A stretch of DNA of 64,000 nt from Streptomyces oceani (lineage in GTDB: Bacteria; Actinomycetota; Actinomycetes; Streptomycetales; Streptomycetaceae), in NCBI RefSeq assembly GCF_001751245.1, contig NZ_LJGU01000127.1, positions 432,564 through 496,563 on the forward strand. The letters are read 5' to 3'. The position numbers were made by a program, and so were the translations under genes. The notes under the pieces are model-generated. The model ran no database searches, had not been told where the DNA came from, and saw only the letters and a list, made by a program, of their open reading frames with translations. Position 1 is the first letter of the stretch. Each line of letters begins with the position of its first letter. Of the stretch, positions 24,149-34,600 are shown in pieces.

Positions 24149-24910
24149 TTACGACCGGTCCTGCAGGTCACCGGTCAGTCCGAGTTGGGCGGCCCACGCC
24201 CCAATCTGAAAGCGGGATCGCGCGTTCGCGTCCCGCATGAGATCAGCGACATACCGACGGTACGTGCGAACCGACATCCCGATCTGACGCGCCGCGACAT
24301 CGTCCTTATAGCCTTGTGCCAACATCTCTATGATCTGTTTCGTCTGCTTGCACTGGTAGACACGCCATACCCGCTGATACACGCGATGGTCCAACGAAGA
24401 CCTCCACGCCTCCCCGTAGAAGGCGTGCAAGAGCTTCACCATCTCCGGGCTCCGAACGTGCAGGGCGTCCGTATCCGCGGCGGAGAGTCGAACGAGCGCC
24501 CACCGGCCGTCGATGAGCAGCATGTCCGGCAGATCGCGGGTACCGACTCGGACTTCCTGCCCGGAGGTTTGCACAAGCTCGTTGACGATACCGTGGTTGG
24601 CCAGCGAAACCTCGCAGATAACGGATACCGACACATGTTTGCCGATGTGACCAAGGTCAAGATCCGCGAGCGCCTGCTCGAGTTCATCGAGAAACAACGC
24701 GGACGCGACCACGCACTTGATATCCTGCTGTGCGTTCTCCACGAGTTCACTTACGAGACGACGTCTCTCTTCCAATCCCGGAACGCTGTAGATCAGATCG
24801 GCTCCGCAGCTGGACATCGCCGAATCGATCAGCTGACGGGCATGTGTCAGAGCTGTGAACAGATCGGCATCCCCGTCGCCGGAAACACAGGCAGCTGGTT
24901 TCGGATTCAT
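24149..24910 (-). CDS. LuxR-type cluster regulator with PLD/TrmB-like sensor region
   Basis: This 253-residue regulator has a C-terminal LuxR-like helix-turn-helix (about 198-240: TKQIIEMLAQGYKDDVAARQIGMSVRTYRRYVADLM). The N-terminal two-thirds resembles the phospholipase-D/TrmB-like region seen in many streptomycete LuxR-family proteins (helices followed by LVENAQQDIKCVVASALF and a VSVICEVSLANHGIV strand-helix). No receiver domain or Walker motif is present. The start at 24910 was chosen for GGGGG ten bases upstream. It probably activates the adjacent cluster. I found no TTA codon in it. Confidence 0.85.
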   Translation of the reverse strand: MNPKPAACVSGDGDADLFTALTHARQLIDSAMSSCGADLIYSVPGLEERRRLVSELVENAQQDIKCVVASALFLDELEQALADLDLGHIGKHVSVSVICEVSLANHGIVNELVQTSGQEVRVGTRDLPDMLLIDGRWALVRLSAADTDALHVRSPEMVKLLHAFYGEAWRSSLDHRVYQRVWRVYQCKQTKQIIEMLAQGYKDDVAARQIGMSVRTYRRYVADLMRDANARSRFQIGAWAAQLGLTGDLQDRS

Positions 24911-24967
24911 TCGTTGCTTTCCCCCTAGCAGCAACTCTCCACCGACTCCGTATCTGCGCGACTATCT

Positions 24968-24988
24968 GCCACCAATGTTTATGGTGGC
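24968..24988. repeat. inverted repeat between MFS and LuxR genes
   Basis: GCCACCA and TGGTGGC form a perfect 7-bp inverted repeat with a 7-base A+T-rich loop. It lies 58-78 bases upstream of the LuxR-type gene and 160 bases after the MFS stop, so it could be a regulator operator or a terminator of the MFS transcript. Confidence 0.45.
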
Positions 24989-25147
24989 GACTCGCGACAC
25001 ATACTCATGCGGGCATCTAATTGTTCCCATTTCTAGCTTCGCAGGAAGACAAAATATCCTGGCTGCACTGGCTACTGCGTCCGGGAGTGTCTCCCACCGA
25101 AGTGTCACCCCAACACCCCGGTAGGAGACGACCCGGACTCACTGTCA

Positions 25148-26794
25148 TCACGTGTTGCGTACGGCCGCGGGCTCCTCAGAAGAATCGGCGGACCGTTCCG
25201 AATGAAGCGGTTCCTGTTCAGCGGAATCCACAACCCCTTCGAAGGAACTCCCTTCCGCTTCCGCCGGGCGCACGTCCCGGAGGAAGCGGAAGCTCGCCAC
25301 GGCGACTACCGCGACGACTACTCCGCATACGATCGACGCAACGTTGAAACCGTCCGTGAACGCGTCGAAAGCGAGATTCGACAACGGCTGGGCAATCTCC
25401 GGTGGCGACTGCCCAGCGACCGCCAACGCCCCCGCCAGCGTCTCGCTCGCGTCATGCGCGGCCCCGGTCGGCAACGCGCTTACCGGATCCGAGCCAACCA
25501 ACGCGCCACGGAACACTGACGCGCCGACGCTACCGAGGATCGACACGCCCAGCGCGAGCCCGAGCTCGAGCGCTGTCTCCGACATGGCCGCCGCGGACCC
25601 CGCACGTTCGGGTGGTGCAGCACCCACAACCAGGTCGGTACCGAGAGCGAACACCGGACCGAGACCACCGAAGATCACCGACATCGCCACGACCACGGGA
25701 ACCATGCCCGAGTCGGGATGCAGGGTCATGAGCGGGATGTAGCCCAGAGCGGACATAAGCAGACCCGCGCCAACGAGATACCCGGGACGTACCCACTTCG
25801 TCAGTGGAGGTGACGACCCTGCAGTGATCATCAACGCCACGGCCGAGGGCAACAGCCACAGCCCCGCATACATCGGCTCCTTGCCTTCAACGAGCTGTAG
25901 GTGTTGGGAGAGGTATAGATAGGCGCCACCGCTGACTCCCACGCCGATCAAGAGCACCACGAGGGCAGCGCTGAACGAACGATCACTGAACAACCTGATG
26001 TCCAACAGCGGATCAGCCAGGCGGCGCTGCCGGAACACGAACAGGGCGCCGAACACGAACCCGACGACCACGGCGGCCATGGGCTGCCAAGACACTCCGT
26101 CTTCGGCGAGCCGCTTGATCCCCCAGATCACCGGTATCACCGCGACCAGCGAGAACAGAACGCTCAACACATCGAGCCGACGTGGATTCGGATCACGGTA
26201 CTCGGGCAGGAGAAGCGGCGCCGCGACCAGAAGCAACAGCATGACCGGCACGGCGATCAAGAAGACGGAGCCCCACCAGAACCACTCCAGCAGCACTCCA
26301 CCGACGACCGGGCCGATCGCCACTCCGGACGCGAAGCAGCCGGCCCACACGGCGATCGCCTGCGCACGCTGTCTCGGATCCGTGAACATGTTGCTGATCA
26401 ACGCGAGCGTCGCGGGCATGAGCGTCGCCCCGAAGAATCCAAGCAACGCCCGTGCGAAGATCAACATTTCCGGGGTACTGGAGTACGCCGCGAGTACCGA
26501 CGCGGCGGCGAAGCCCAGGGCCCCGATCATCATCAACCGACGACGACCGATACGATCACCGAGGTTCCCCATAGTCACCAGGAAACCAGCGACGATGAAG
26601 CCGTACACGTCGATGAACCACAATGCCTCGCTGGAACTCGCGTCCAGGTCAGCGGCCAGGCTGGGTTGAGCGAGGTTCAGGACGGTGACATCGATCGACA
26701 GTAGGAGCGTGGGCAAGGCGAGCACAGCAAGACCCAGCCACTCGCGTATCCCAGCTTTCCGCGGAGTGTCCCTTCCCGCGGTGTTGACATTCAT
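25148..26794 (-). CDS. MFS multidrug exporter, 14-TM (EmrB/QacA-type)
   Basis: This 548-residue proton-driven antiporter is probably the exporter or self-resistance pump for the cluster product. The N-terminal part carries WLGLAVLALPTLLLSIDVTVLNLAQP, with the DHA2 motif (LxxSIDxTVxNLA), and motif A GNLGDRIGRRRLMM between helices 2 and 3. Motif-C-like GCFASGVAIGPVVGGVLLEWFWW lies in helix 5. Length and hydrophobicity fit 14 transmembrane helices, with a ~45-residue acidic cytoplasmic tail. GGGGAG precedes the ATG at 26794. It has its own ~720-base upstream region, so it is likely a separate transcript. Confidence 0.93.
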   Translation of the reverse strand: MNVNTAGRDTPRKAGIREWLGLAVLALPTLLLSIDVTVLNLAQPSLAADLDASSSEALWFIDVYGFIVAGFLVTMGNLGDRIGRRRLMMIGALGFAAASVLAAYSSTPEMLIFARALLGFFGATLMPATLALISNMFTDPRQRAQAIAVWAGCFASGVAIGPVVGGVLLEWFWWGSVFLIAVPVMLLLLVAAPLLLPEYRDPNPRRLDVLSVLFSLVAVIPVIWGIKRLAEDGVSWQPMAAVVVGFVFGALFVFRQRRLADPLLDIRLFSDRSFSAALVVLLIGVGVSGGAYLYLSQHLQLVEGKEPMYAGLWLLPSAVALMITAGSSPPLTKWVRPGYLVGAGLLMSALGYIPLMTLHPDSGMVPVVVAMSVIFGGLGPVFALGTDLVVGAAPPERAGSAAAMSETALELGLALGVSILGSVGASVFRGALVGSDPVSALPTGAAHDASETLAGALAVAGQSPPEIAQPLSNLAFDAFTDGFNVASIVCGVVVAVVAVASFRFLRDVRPAEAEGSSFEGVVDSAEQEPLHSERSADSSEEPAAVRNT

Positions 26795-27520
26795 TCAGTA
26801 CTCCCCTTAATGCCGCCTCAGAAGACAGCATCGCAGCGGTCGCACCTTCCACTCATGCCTGCCGGCCCGAAACCAGCCCATGTGCGAACGCCGCTGTGTA
26901 CCTGTACAAGGTTCAAGTTCTGGCACGTCGACTTCTCAACTCCCGACTGCGTGACTGAATCCCCTCCGAGTGTCATCCAGTGCTCGGGCAGTGACTGGCG
27001 AACGACAGGAGCTGAGCAGCGCCAAAATCCCACCCCGCCTACCGCTGCGATAGCCACTCCGAACGAAGCGCGATATCACTGCTCGCGATGTCTTCCATCC
27101 GGCGTAGACCCCGAAATTCGCAGCAGCCCTGAGGCACACAGTATCCACGACCGCGCTCAACACGGTGTGGTTGCAGGATTTTGGCAAGAAACTGCACCCG
27201 TGGCCGACACCCGTACCGCAGCGCTTCCAGATTGCCCGGTCGCGCCTGCCGCGCAGCATGCGGTGCGGCAACTTTCTGTCACCCGCGACGGGAACCGCCA
27301 GAACATGCGACAGCACGCCATTGGATGAGCACGTAGAGTGCGCTGTCGTCCGTGATCCAGCAGGTCACATATGTCACCAATTGACGGTTTCCCAGGATGA
27401 TTGTTCAATCCTTAACCATAGCCGCTTTACGTCAGAAGGTAAGGGCTACGACTGTTGACCGACTGTCAGCCCAATCACCTGGCGGGCTTCCGCTCCGCGC
27501 CGCCAAGAACCTGAAGCGGC
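26795..27520. other. non-coding region between MFS and acyl-CoA dehydrogenase genes
   Basis: I see no credible coding sequence in these ~725 bases: reading frames on both strands have Cys/Arg/Ser-rich random-looking products and no start-site signals. It is visibly less G+C-rich than the flanking genes, especially 27330-27470. It should contain the MFS promoter and the end of the long PKS-L/dehydrogenase transcript. I could not identify a hairpin terminator with confidence. Confidence 0.5.
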
Positions 27521-28675
27521 TTACGTCCTGCGTGGAACCGGAACCACGTATCGTCCGAATACGAGCTCTCGCAGAACGTCGTCCCCGCCTTCGACGACGG
27601 ACACGTACCGGATGTCACGAAGCAACTTTCCGATGGGATGATCGTTGGTGTAGCCGAGGCCACCGAACATCTCAGAGCCAACGCTGGCGACATCCCAGCC
27701 AGCCTGGCCACAGAACATCTTCGCAGTGAGTGCTGACTTGAGCGTACCCTGCTTGCGAAACACCTCCGCGGGTTCATCGCCTTCCATGACAGCATCGAAG
27801 TCCTGAGCCGACCGGAGCAGGTGGCTCTTCATGACGTCGATCTGCATCTCCATCTGGCCGAGCCGCTGTGCGAAGACCGGACTGTCCAGCAAGGTTCCGT
27901 CCCGGAAGGGCTTGGTCTTCGCGAAGACCATGCAGTGGTCCCGTACACGCCGGGCGATGCCGAGCGCGGTTGCGGCGATGAGGATGCGGCTGGCGTTCAA
28001 CCCGATCTCGAGCAGGCGCAGGCCCGAGCCCTCGAGACGATTCTCCGCGGGCACACGTACCTGGTCGAGCGAGACCTGGTACGTGTGCGACGCGCGCAGC
28101 CCAATGACGTCCCAGCGCTTGACGATCTCAACCCCGGGAGTGTCCCTCGGTACCACGACCGCGAGATAATCCTCGGGGTTGTCCGCCGAGCGCGCGAGAA
28201 CGACGAGAAAGTCGGCGAAGTCCGTGTTGGTGGAGAAGAACTTCTCACCCGTCAGGACAAGGTCCCCGCCCTCCTTGGTGGCGACGGTTTCGATCTTGCT
28301 CAGTTCGCTGCCCGAGGCTCGCTCGCTTCCGAGTGTCGCGCAGAAGCCGCCGTTCGCCGTCATGGGGGCGAGATATCGCTGCTTGAGTTCGTCGGATCCG
28401 TAGAGCTGGACCATGGTGGTCCCGAGGATCGAGATGAACAGCGTGAACGCCACGCCAGCGTCGCCGTAGGAGAGTTCGTTGACGATCTCCACACTGTCCT
28501 CGAGGTCGGCCCCGTGACCGCCGAGTTCCTCGGGCAACCACCAGTTGGCCAGTCCGGTACCGCGGAACTTCTCATAGACGTCGTGCGGCTTCTCCGCCAA
28601 GGTGTCCATCGTGCCGTCCGCTGCGAGTTCTTCGCGCACAAAGCGGCGAACCGTCTTCAGGTCCTCTGACTTCAT
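27521..28675 (-). CDS. acyl-CoA dehydrogenase-like flavoprotein in the PKS cluster
   Basis: This 384-residue protein has the full acyl-CoA dehydrogenase fold: N-terminal helices ([14 protein letters not shown]), middle beta-domain ([39 protein letters not shown]), and C-terminal helices ending [41 protein letters not shown], where the Glu of VVEGG is at the usual catalytic-base position. The ATG at 28675 has GGAGG five bases before it; an upstream TTG is unlikely. Only 12 bases separate it from the PKS-L stop, so it is almost certainly in the same operon. It may desaturate a chain or a precursor CoA/ACP thioester. The substrate cannot be read from sequence. Confidence 0.9.
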   Translation of the reverse strand: MKSEDLKTVRRFVREELAADGTMDTLAEKPHDVYEKFRGTGLANWWLPEELGGHGADLEDSVEIVNELSYGDAGVAFTLFISILGTTMVQLYGSDELKQRYLAPMTANGGFCATLGSERASGSELSKIETVATKEGGDLVLTGEKFFSTNTDFADFLVVLARSADNPEDYLAVVVPRDTPGVEIVKRWDVIGLRASHTYQVSLDQVRVPAENRLEGSGLRLLEIGLNASRILIAATALGIARRVRDHCMVFAKTKPFRDGTLLDSPVFAQRLGQMEMQIDVMKSHLLRSAQDFDAVMEGDEPAEVFRKQGTLKSALTAKMFCGQAGWDVASVGSEMFGGLGYTNDHPIGKLLRDIRYVSVVEGGDDVLRELVFGRYVVPVPRRT

Positions 28676-28687
28676 CAGATCCTCCAA

Positions 28688-31600
28688 TCACTGAGAGAGG
28701 GTTCGTTGGATGAGAGCATCGACGTCGAGACCGTCGATCTCCTCATCAAGCCCATCGGTCATCGTGCTGTCCGGTTGTTCCGCTGCCGGTTCATCGGCGC
28801 CGAAGGCCCGCTCCACCAGGTGGTGTGCCAGGGCATCCGGGGTCGGATAGTTGAAGATGATCGTGGCTGGGAGGTCCACGCCGGTGTCCTGCTTGACCTG
28901 GTTCCGGAACTCAACGCCGCTCAGCGAGTCGAAGCCGATCTCCTGGAACGTCATGGCACTGTCGATGTCCTCGATCGACGGATAGCCGAGCACGACCGCC
29001 GTGGTCGTCATCAGCAGCGCCAGCATTTCCTCCACCCGCTCTTCGGGAACGCGTTCCGCCAGCCTGCGCACGATCGGCGGTACGTCATCACACTGCTCCC
29101 GCGGTGTGGTGGGGACGGCTCGAGGAACGGCCAGGTCGCGGAACAGCAGGGGCACGGTGTCCTGCTCCAGCAACGCGGCCCGATCCATGACCGCCGGCAC
29201 GGCCAACGGCCGGCCCAGGTTAAGTGCGGCATCGAACAGCGTGGTGCCCTCGGCCTCGGATACCGGTGCGAGCCCGCTCCGTCGAAACCGTCGCAACTCG
29301 GCCTCACCAAGCGCGCCAGCCATGCCCAGTTCCCAGGGGCCCCACGCCAGGGAGACAGCGGTCAGACCGGTAGCGCGCCGGTGCGCCGCGAGTCCGTCGA
29401 GGAACGCGTTGGCGGCGGCGTAGTTCGCCTGCCCGGGAGTACCGAACGTGCCGGCGACCGAGGAGTACAGCACGAACTGCGAGAGGTTCAGGCCCTTCGT
29501 CAGTTCGTGTAGATGCCAAGCCGCGTCGACCTTCGGCTGGAACACCCGGTCAACCATCTCGGGAGTCAGGTTCTCGACACTGGCGTCCGCCACGACCCCG
29601 GCCAGATGTACCACTGCGCTCAGTGGAGCTTCGAGCTGGATACGCTCCAGCTGTGCCGCAAGAGCCGTCCGGTCGGAGACGTCGCAGGCCTCGTGGATCA
29701 CCTCGGCACCGAACGCGGCCAGCTCCACGGAGAGTTCCCGAGCCCCCGGGGCGGATACCCCACGCCGACTGAGCATCAGCAGCCGGCGAGCACCGTGCTC
29801 GACCACCAGATGGCGAGCGGTCAACGACCCCAGCGCACCAGTGGCACCCGTGACCAGCACCGTCCCCTCCGCCCATGCGGGTGTAACCGGCGCGGGCTCG
29901 GCGGGGGCCAGGCGAGGCACGTACATTCGGCCATCGCGGATAGCGACCTGCGGCTCGGAGACGTCCAGCCTCTCCAGCGCCGCAGGCGAGGCGTCATCGG
30001 TATCCACCAGAAGGAACCGCCCCGGGTGCTCCGCCTGCACGGATCGCAGCAGTCCCCAGACGGACGCGAGCGCCAAGTCGGGCTGCTCATCCGCACTGAT
30101 CGCGACGGCGCCGCGCGTCACGAGCACACGGCGAGTGTCGTCCTCGAGCCAGGTACGCACCTGGCCGAGTACCTCGTGCACGGTCGCTCGGGCTACCTCC
30201 GCCGCGTCCTCACCCCCGCTCGCGGCGACATGAGTCACGGCGAAGTCCCCGCTCCCGGCGCCCTCAGACTCCTCGGCCACCTTCCAGTCGAGGAGGAACA
30301 ACGAGTCCTCCGTGGATTGCCTCGTCAGCTGGCCCGCTGACGCCGGTAGGAACGCCAGTGAAGTCACCGACAGCACCGGCGTGCCATCCGTGGCGGTGAT
30401 CGACAGCGACGCCTCATTGATTCCGATACGCGTCGCGCTGACCCGCACGTCTGTGCCCGCGGGGCCGCCGTGGAAGGTGACGCCGGACCAGGAGTAGGGC
30501 AGCAGGACGCGGCCCGGATCATCCGCTTGGCCAAACAGCTCCAGGAGCGGGTGCAGCGCGGCGTCGAACAGCACCGGATGCAGGGCAAACCCGGATGACG
30601 GTCCTGCGTGTGGCACGTCGTCAGCGAGCCGCACGTCCCCGTGGACCGTGTCACCCTCCCGCCACAGTCTCTGGAGGCCCTGGAAAGCGCGGCCGTACTC
30701 GTACCCGCGCTTGACGAGGTTCGGGTAGAAGTCCTCCGGCATCGCCGGTTCGGCGTCCGTCCGTGGTTCCGCCGCTTCGGGCACGCACGGCTCGACGCCG
30801 AGGACGCCTGAGGCGTGGCGCGTCCAGGAGCGTTCTCCCGCCCCCCGCGAATGGATGTCGAGGGACCTCCTGCCGGAGTCGTCGGGCGTGCCAACGGTGA
30901 CCTGCAGCCGTACGTCCGGCGCACCCGCGCCGGTCGGCAACGACTCGTGCAGGGTGAGCTCGTCGATTCGCCCCAGCTCAGCGGCTCCGGCGGCCTGCCA
31001 CGCCATCTCGACGTACGCGGTACCGGGAATCACCGCGTGGCCCAACACCCGGTGATCGCTCAGCCAGGGCTCGACCACCGGACTGACACCGCCGGTGAAC
31101 ACGATCCGGTCATCGACGGCGAGTTCGGCCATCGACGCGAGGAACGGATGCTCCACGACGGTCAGACCTCCGGCGCTGGCGTCGGCCCCCCGGGGCGCTT
31201 CCGCCGCCGCCCAGTAACGCTGCCGTTCGAAGGGGTAGGTCGGCAGGTCCACGAGTCCGCCATCAGCACCAACCGCTGTCAGGTAGGCAGCCCAGTCCAC
31301 CTGGACACCCGTGACGTGCAGGCGTGCCAGCGCTTCGACGAACGAACGCTCCTCCGACCGCCCCTTACGGGCAACGGGCACCACGACGGTGTCGGCAGCG
31401 ATCTCGGCGAGCGTCTCCTGTGCCATGGCGGCCAGCACCCCGTCCGGCCCGACCTCGACGAGCACCTCGGCTCCCGCCGACACCGCCGTACGTACTCCGT
31501 CCGCGAATCGCACGCCAGCAAGGACATGCTGGACCCAGTACTCCGGGCAGTCGATCTCTCCGGGAGCGGCCACCGTGCCCCTGATGTTGGAGACAACCGG

Positions 31601-34600
31601 CAGTGCGGGTGCCGCGTACTCCACCGAGTTCGCCACCTTCTCGAACTCGGCGAGCATCGGCTGCATCAACGGCGAATGGAAGGCGTGCGAGACGCGGAGC
31701 CATTGGGTCTTGTGCCCCGCTCCCGCGAACATCGCCTCGACCTCGGCCACCTCGTCGCTGTCGCCAGATATCACCGTGGAGTAGGGGCCGTTGACGGCCG
31801 CCACTGACACCGAGTCCGCGCATTCCTCGAGCGCGGCGTGTACGTCTTCCTCGTCGGCCTGGATCGCCACCATCGCACCACCGGGAGGCAACTCCTGCAT
31901 GAGGCGTCCGCGGGCGGCGACGAGCCGAGCCGCGTCGGAGAGCGTGAACACCCCGGCTACGTGCGCTGCCGCAAGCTCGCCGATCGAGTGCCCGACGAGC
32001 ACGGACGGCCGGACACCGAGTGATTCGAGCAACCGGAACGCCGCCACCTCGAAGGCGAACAAGGCCGGTTGCGTGAACGCCGTCTCGTCCAGCACCGCCG
32101 CGAGTTCGGAACCCTCCTCCGCGGCCACCACGGCTTCGATGGGGTGCGCCAACAACGGCTCGAACTCTGCGCACACCTCATTCCAGGCGGCCGCGAAGGT
32201 GTCGAATCGCAGCGCCAGTTCACGACTCATCCCCAGGCGCTGACTGCCCTGACCGGTGAACAGAAAGCCGACGTCCGGCGTACGGGACGCCGTGCCCGTG
32301 ACCAGACCGTGCGCGCGTCCGCCGGCCACTAGCGCGTCCAGGCCCGAGGCCAGTTCCGTCCGCTCCGCGCCAAGTACCACCGCGCGCTGGTCGAACGCCG
32401 CCCGTCCGGTGGCCAACGTCGCCGCGACATCCGCGACTCCGGGCTCTGGTTCCTGACACACCACCGCCCGCAGCCGTCGCGCCTGTGCGGCCAGGGCCGA
32501 GTCCGTACGCGCCGACACGAGCCAGGGCACGATCGGCCCGCCATTCTCAGCGGCCGGCTCTTCGGGGGTCTCCCGTGCGACGTGCTCGAGGACGACGTGC
32601 GCGTTGGTACCGCTGATACCGAACGAGGACACCGCTGCTCTCCTCGGCCTGTCCTGCTCAGGCCACTCGCGTTGCTCGGTCAGCAACTCCAGCGCGCCCG
32701 CTGACCAGTCGACGTGCGGTGTCGCCTCGTCAACGTGCAACGTACGAGGCAGTACACCGGTGCGCATCGCGGCCACCATCTTGATCACGCCGGCCACGCC
32801 AGCAGCGGCCTGAGTGTGCCCGATGTTGGACTTTATCGACCCCAGCAGAAGGGGATCGGTCCGGTCCCTGCCGTAAGTGGCCAGCAGGGCCTGCGCCTCT
32901 ATCGGGTCCCCGAGTTGAGTACCCGTGCCGTGCGCCTCCACCGCGTCGACGTCCCGTGTGGAGAGACCGGCGTTGGCAAGGCTCTGTCGAATCACGCGTT
33001 CCTGCGCCGGGCCGTTCGGCGCCGTGAGCCCGTTGCTCGCGCCGTCCTGGTTGACCGCGCTTCCGCGGAGCACCGCGAGTACGTTATGGCCGTTACGCCG
33101 GGCCGCGGACAATCGCTCGAGTACGATCACGCCGACGCCTTCCGACCACCCGGTACCGTCGGCATCGCTGGAGAACGCTTTGCATCGGCCGTCAGTGGCG
33201 ATCCCACCCTGCCTGGAGAACTCCACGAAGATGCCGGGCGTCGACATGACGGTGACGCCGCCCGCCAGTGCCAGGTCGCTGTCTCCGGAACGCAACGACT
33301 GAGCCGCCAGGTGCAGTGCCACCAATGACGACGAGCATGCGGTGTCGACGGTCAGGGCAGGCCCCTCCAGGCCCAGCGTGTAGGCCACCCGACCGGAGAT
33401 GACACTGGAGGCGCTACCGGTCAAGGCGTGTCCGGCCAGGTCGTGCGGGACCTCGGCCATACGTGGCAGGTAGTCCTGACTCATCGCACCGAGGAAGACA
33501 CCGGTTCGGTGACCGCGCATCGAGGCGGGGTCCAGTCCGGCACGCTCGAACGCCTCCCAGACCACCTCGAGCACCAGCCGCTGCTGCGGGTCCATGGCCA
33601 GCGCCTCACGTGGGCTGATGTGGAAGAAGCCCGCGTCGAACCCACCCGCTTCGGACAGGAACCCGCCGACGGTGGGGTAGTCCGCATCCGCCGTGGACCA
33701 ACCCCGGTCGTCGGGGAACGGCGTGATCGCGTCGGTACTGTCGGCGACCAGCCGCCACAGGTCCTCAGGCGACGTGACACCACCTGGGTACCGGCAGCCC
33801 ATGCCGACGATCGCGATCGGCTCGTCGGAGTTGGTGGCGGAGGGTGGTGTCCACGCGCGGTCATCGGGACCCGCACCGGACAGCAGGCCGCTGAGGTGCC
33901 GTACGACCGCGGCCGGCGTCGGGTGATCGTAAACCAGTGAGGTTGGCACGCGTACGCCGAGCGCGGTGTTGAGCCGAGTGCTCAGCTCGACAGCCGTCAC
34001 GGAGTCGACACCGAGATCCTTGAAGGTGCTGGCCTCATCGACCTCATGAGGGCCGGCCAGTCCGAGTACCACCGCCGCGTGAGCGCTCACGACGGTCGAC
34101 AGTTCCCGATCGGTGAGCGTGTCCGCGCGCTGCTCCTCCACCGGGGAGCCGGTCGTCGCTGGGAACGCGGGGGGATCGGCGATGGCGCCGTCGACCCAGT
34201 ACCGCTTGCGCTGGAAGGCATAGGTCGGCAACGGCACCCGCGTGGCGTTCTCGAACATCGGCCGCCAGTCGATCGGCACACCCTGGGTGAACAGCTCGGC
34301 CATGGACAGCAACAGGCGGCGGACCTGGTCCTCCCCCCTGCGCAACGTGCCCTGTACGAGCACGCCCTGCGCGATGTCCGAGATCGGAGCGGTCAGCACC
34401 GGGTGTGGGCTGATCTCGAGGAACACCGTGTGCCCCAGCTCCGTGAGTACGGCGATCGCGTCGGCGTAACGTACCGGCTCGCGCAGGTTCCGGTACCAGT
34501 ACTCCGCGTCGATGTCGGCGGGTTCCATCCGGGTACCACTCACGGTCGAGTAGAATGCGACGCCGCTGTCGGTCGTCGCGACCTCCGAGGCCACGGCGAG

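Noticed and set aside
27157..27408. Small open frames in the MFS/dehydrogenase intergenic region as genes or transposase remnants
   Set aside because: Products are Cys/Arg-rich, have no ribosome binding sites and show no transposase or other motif.
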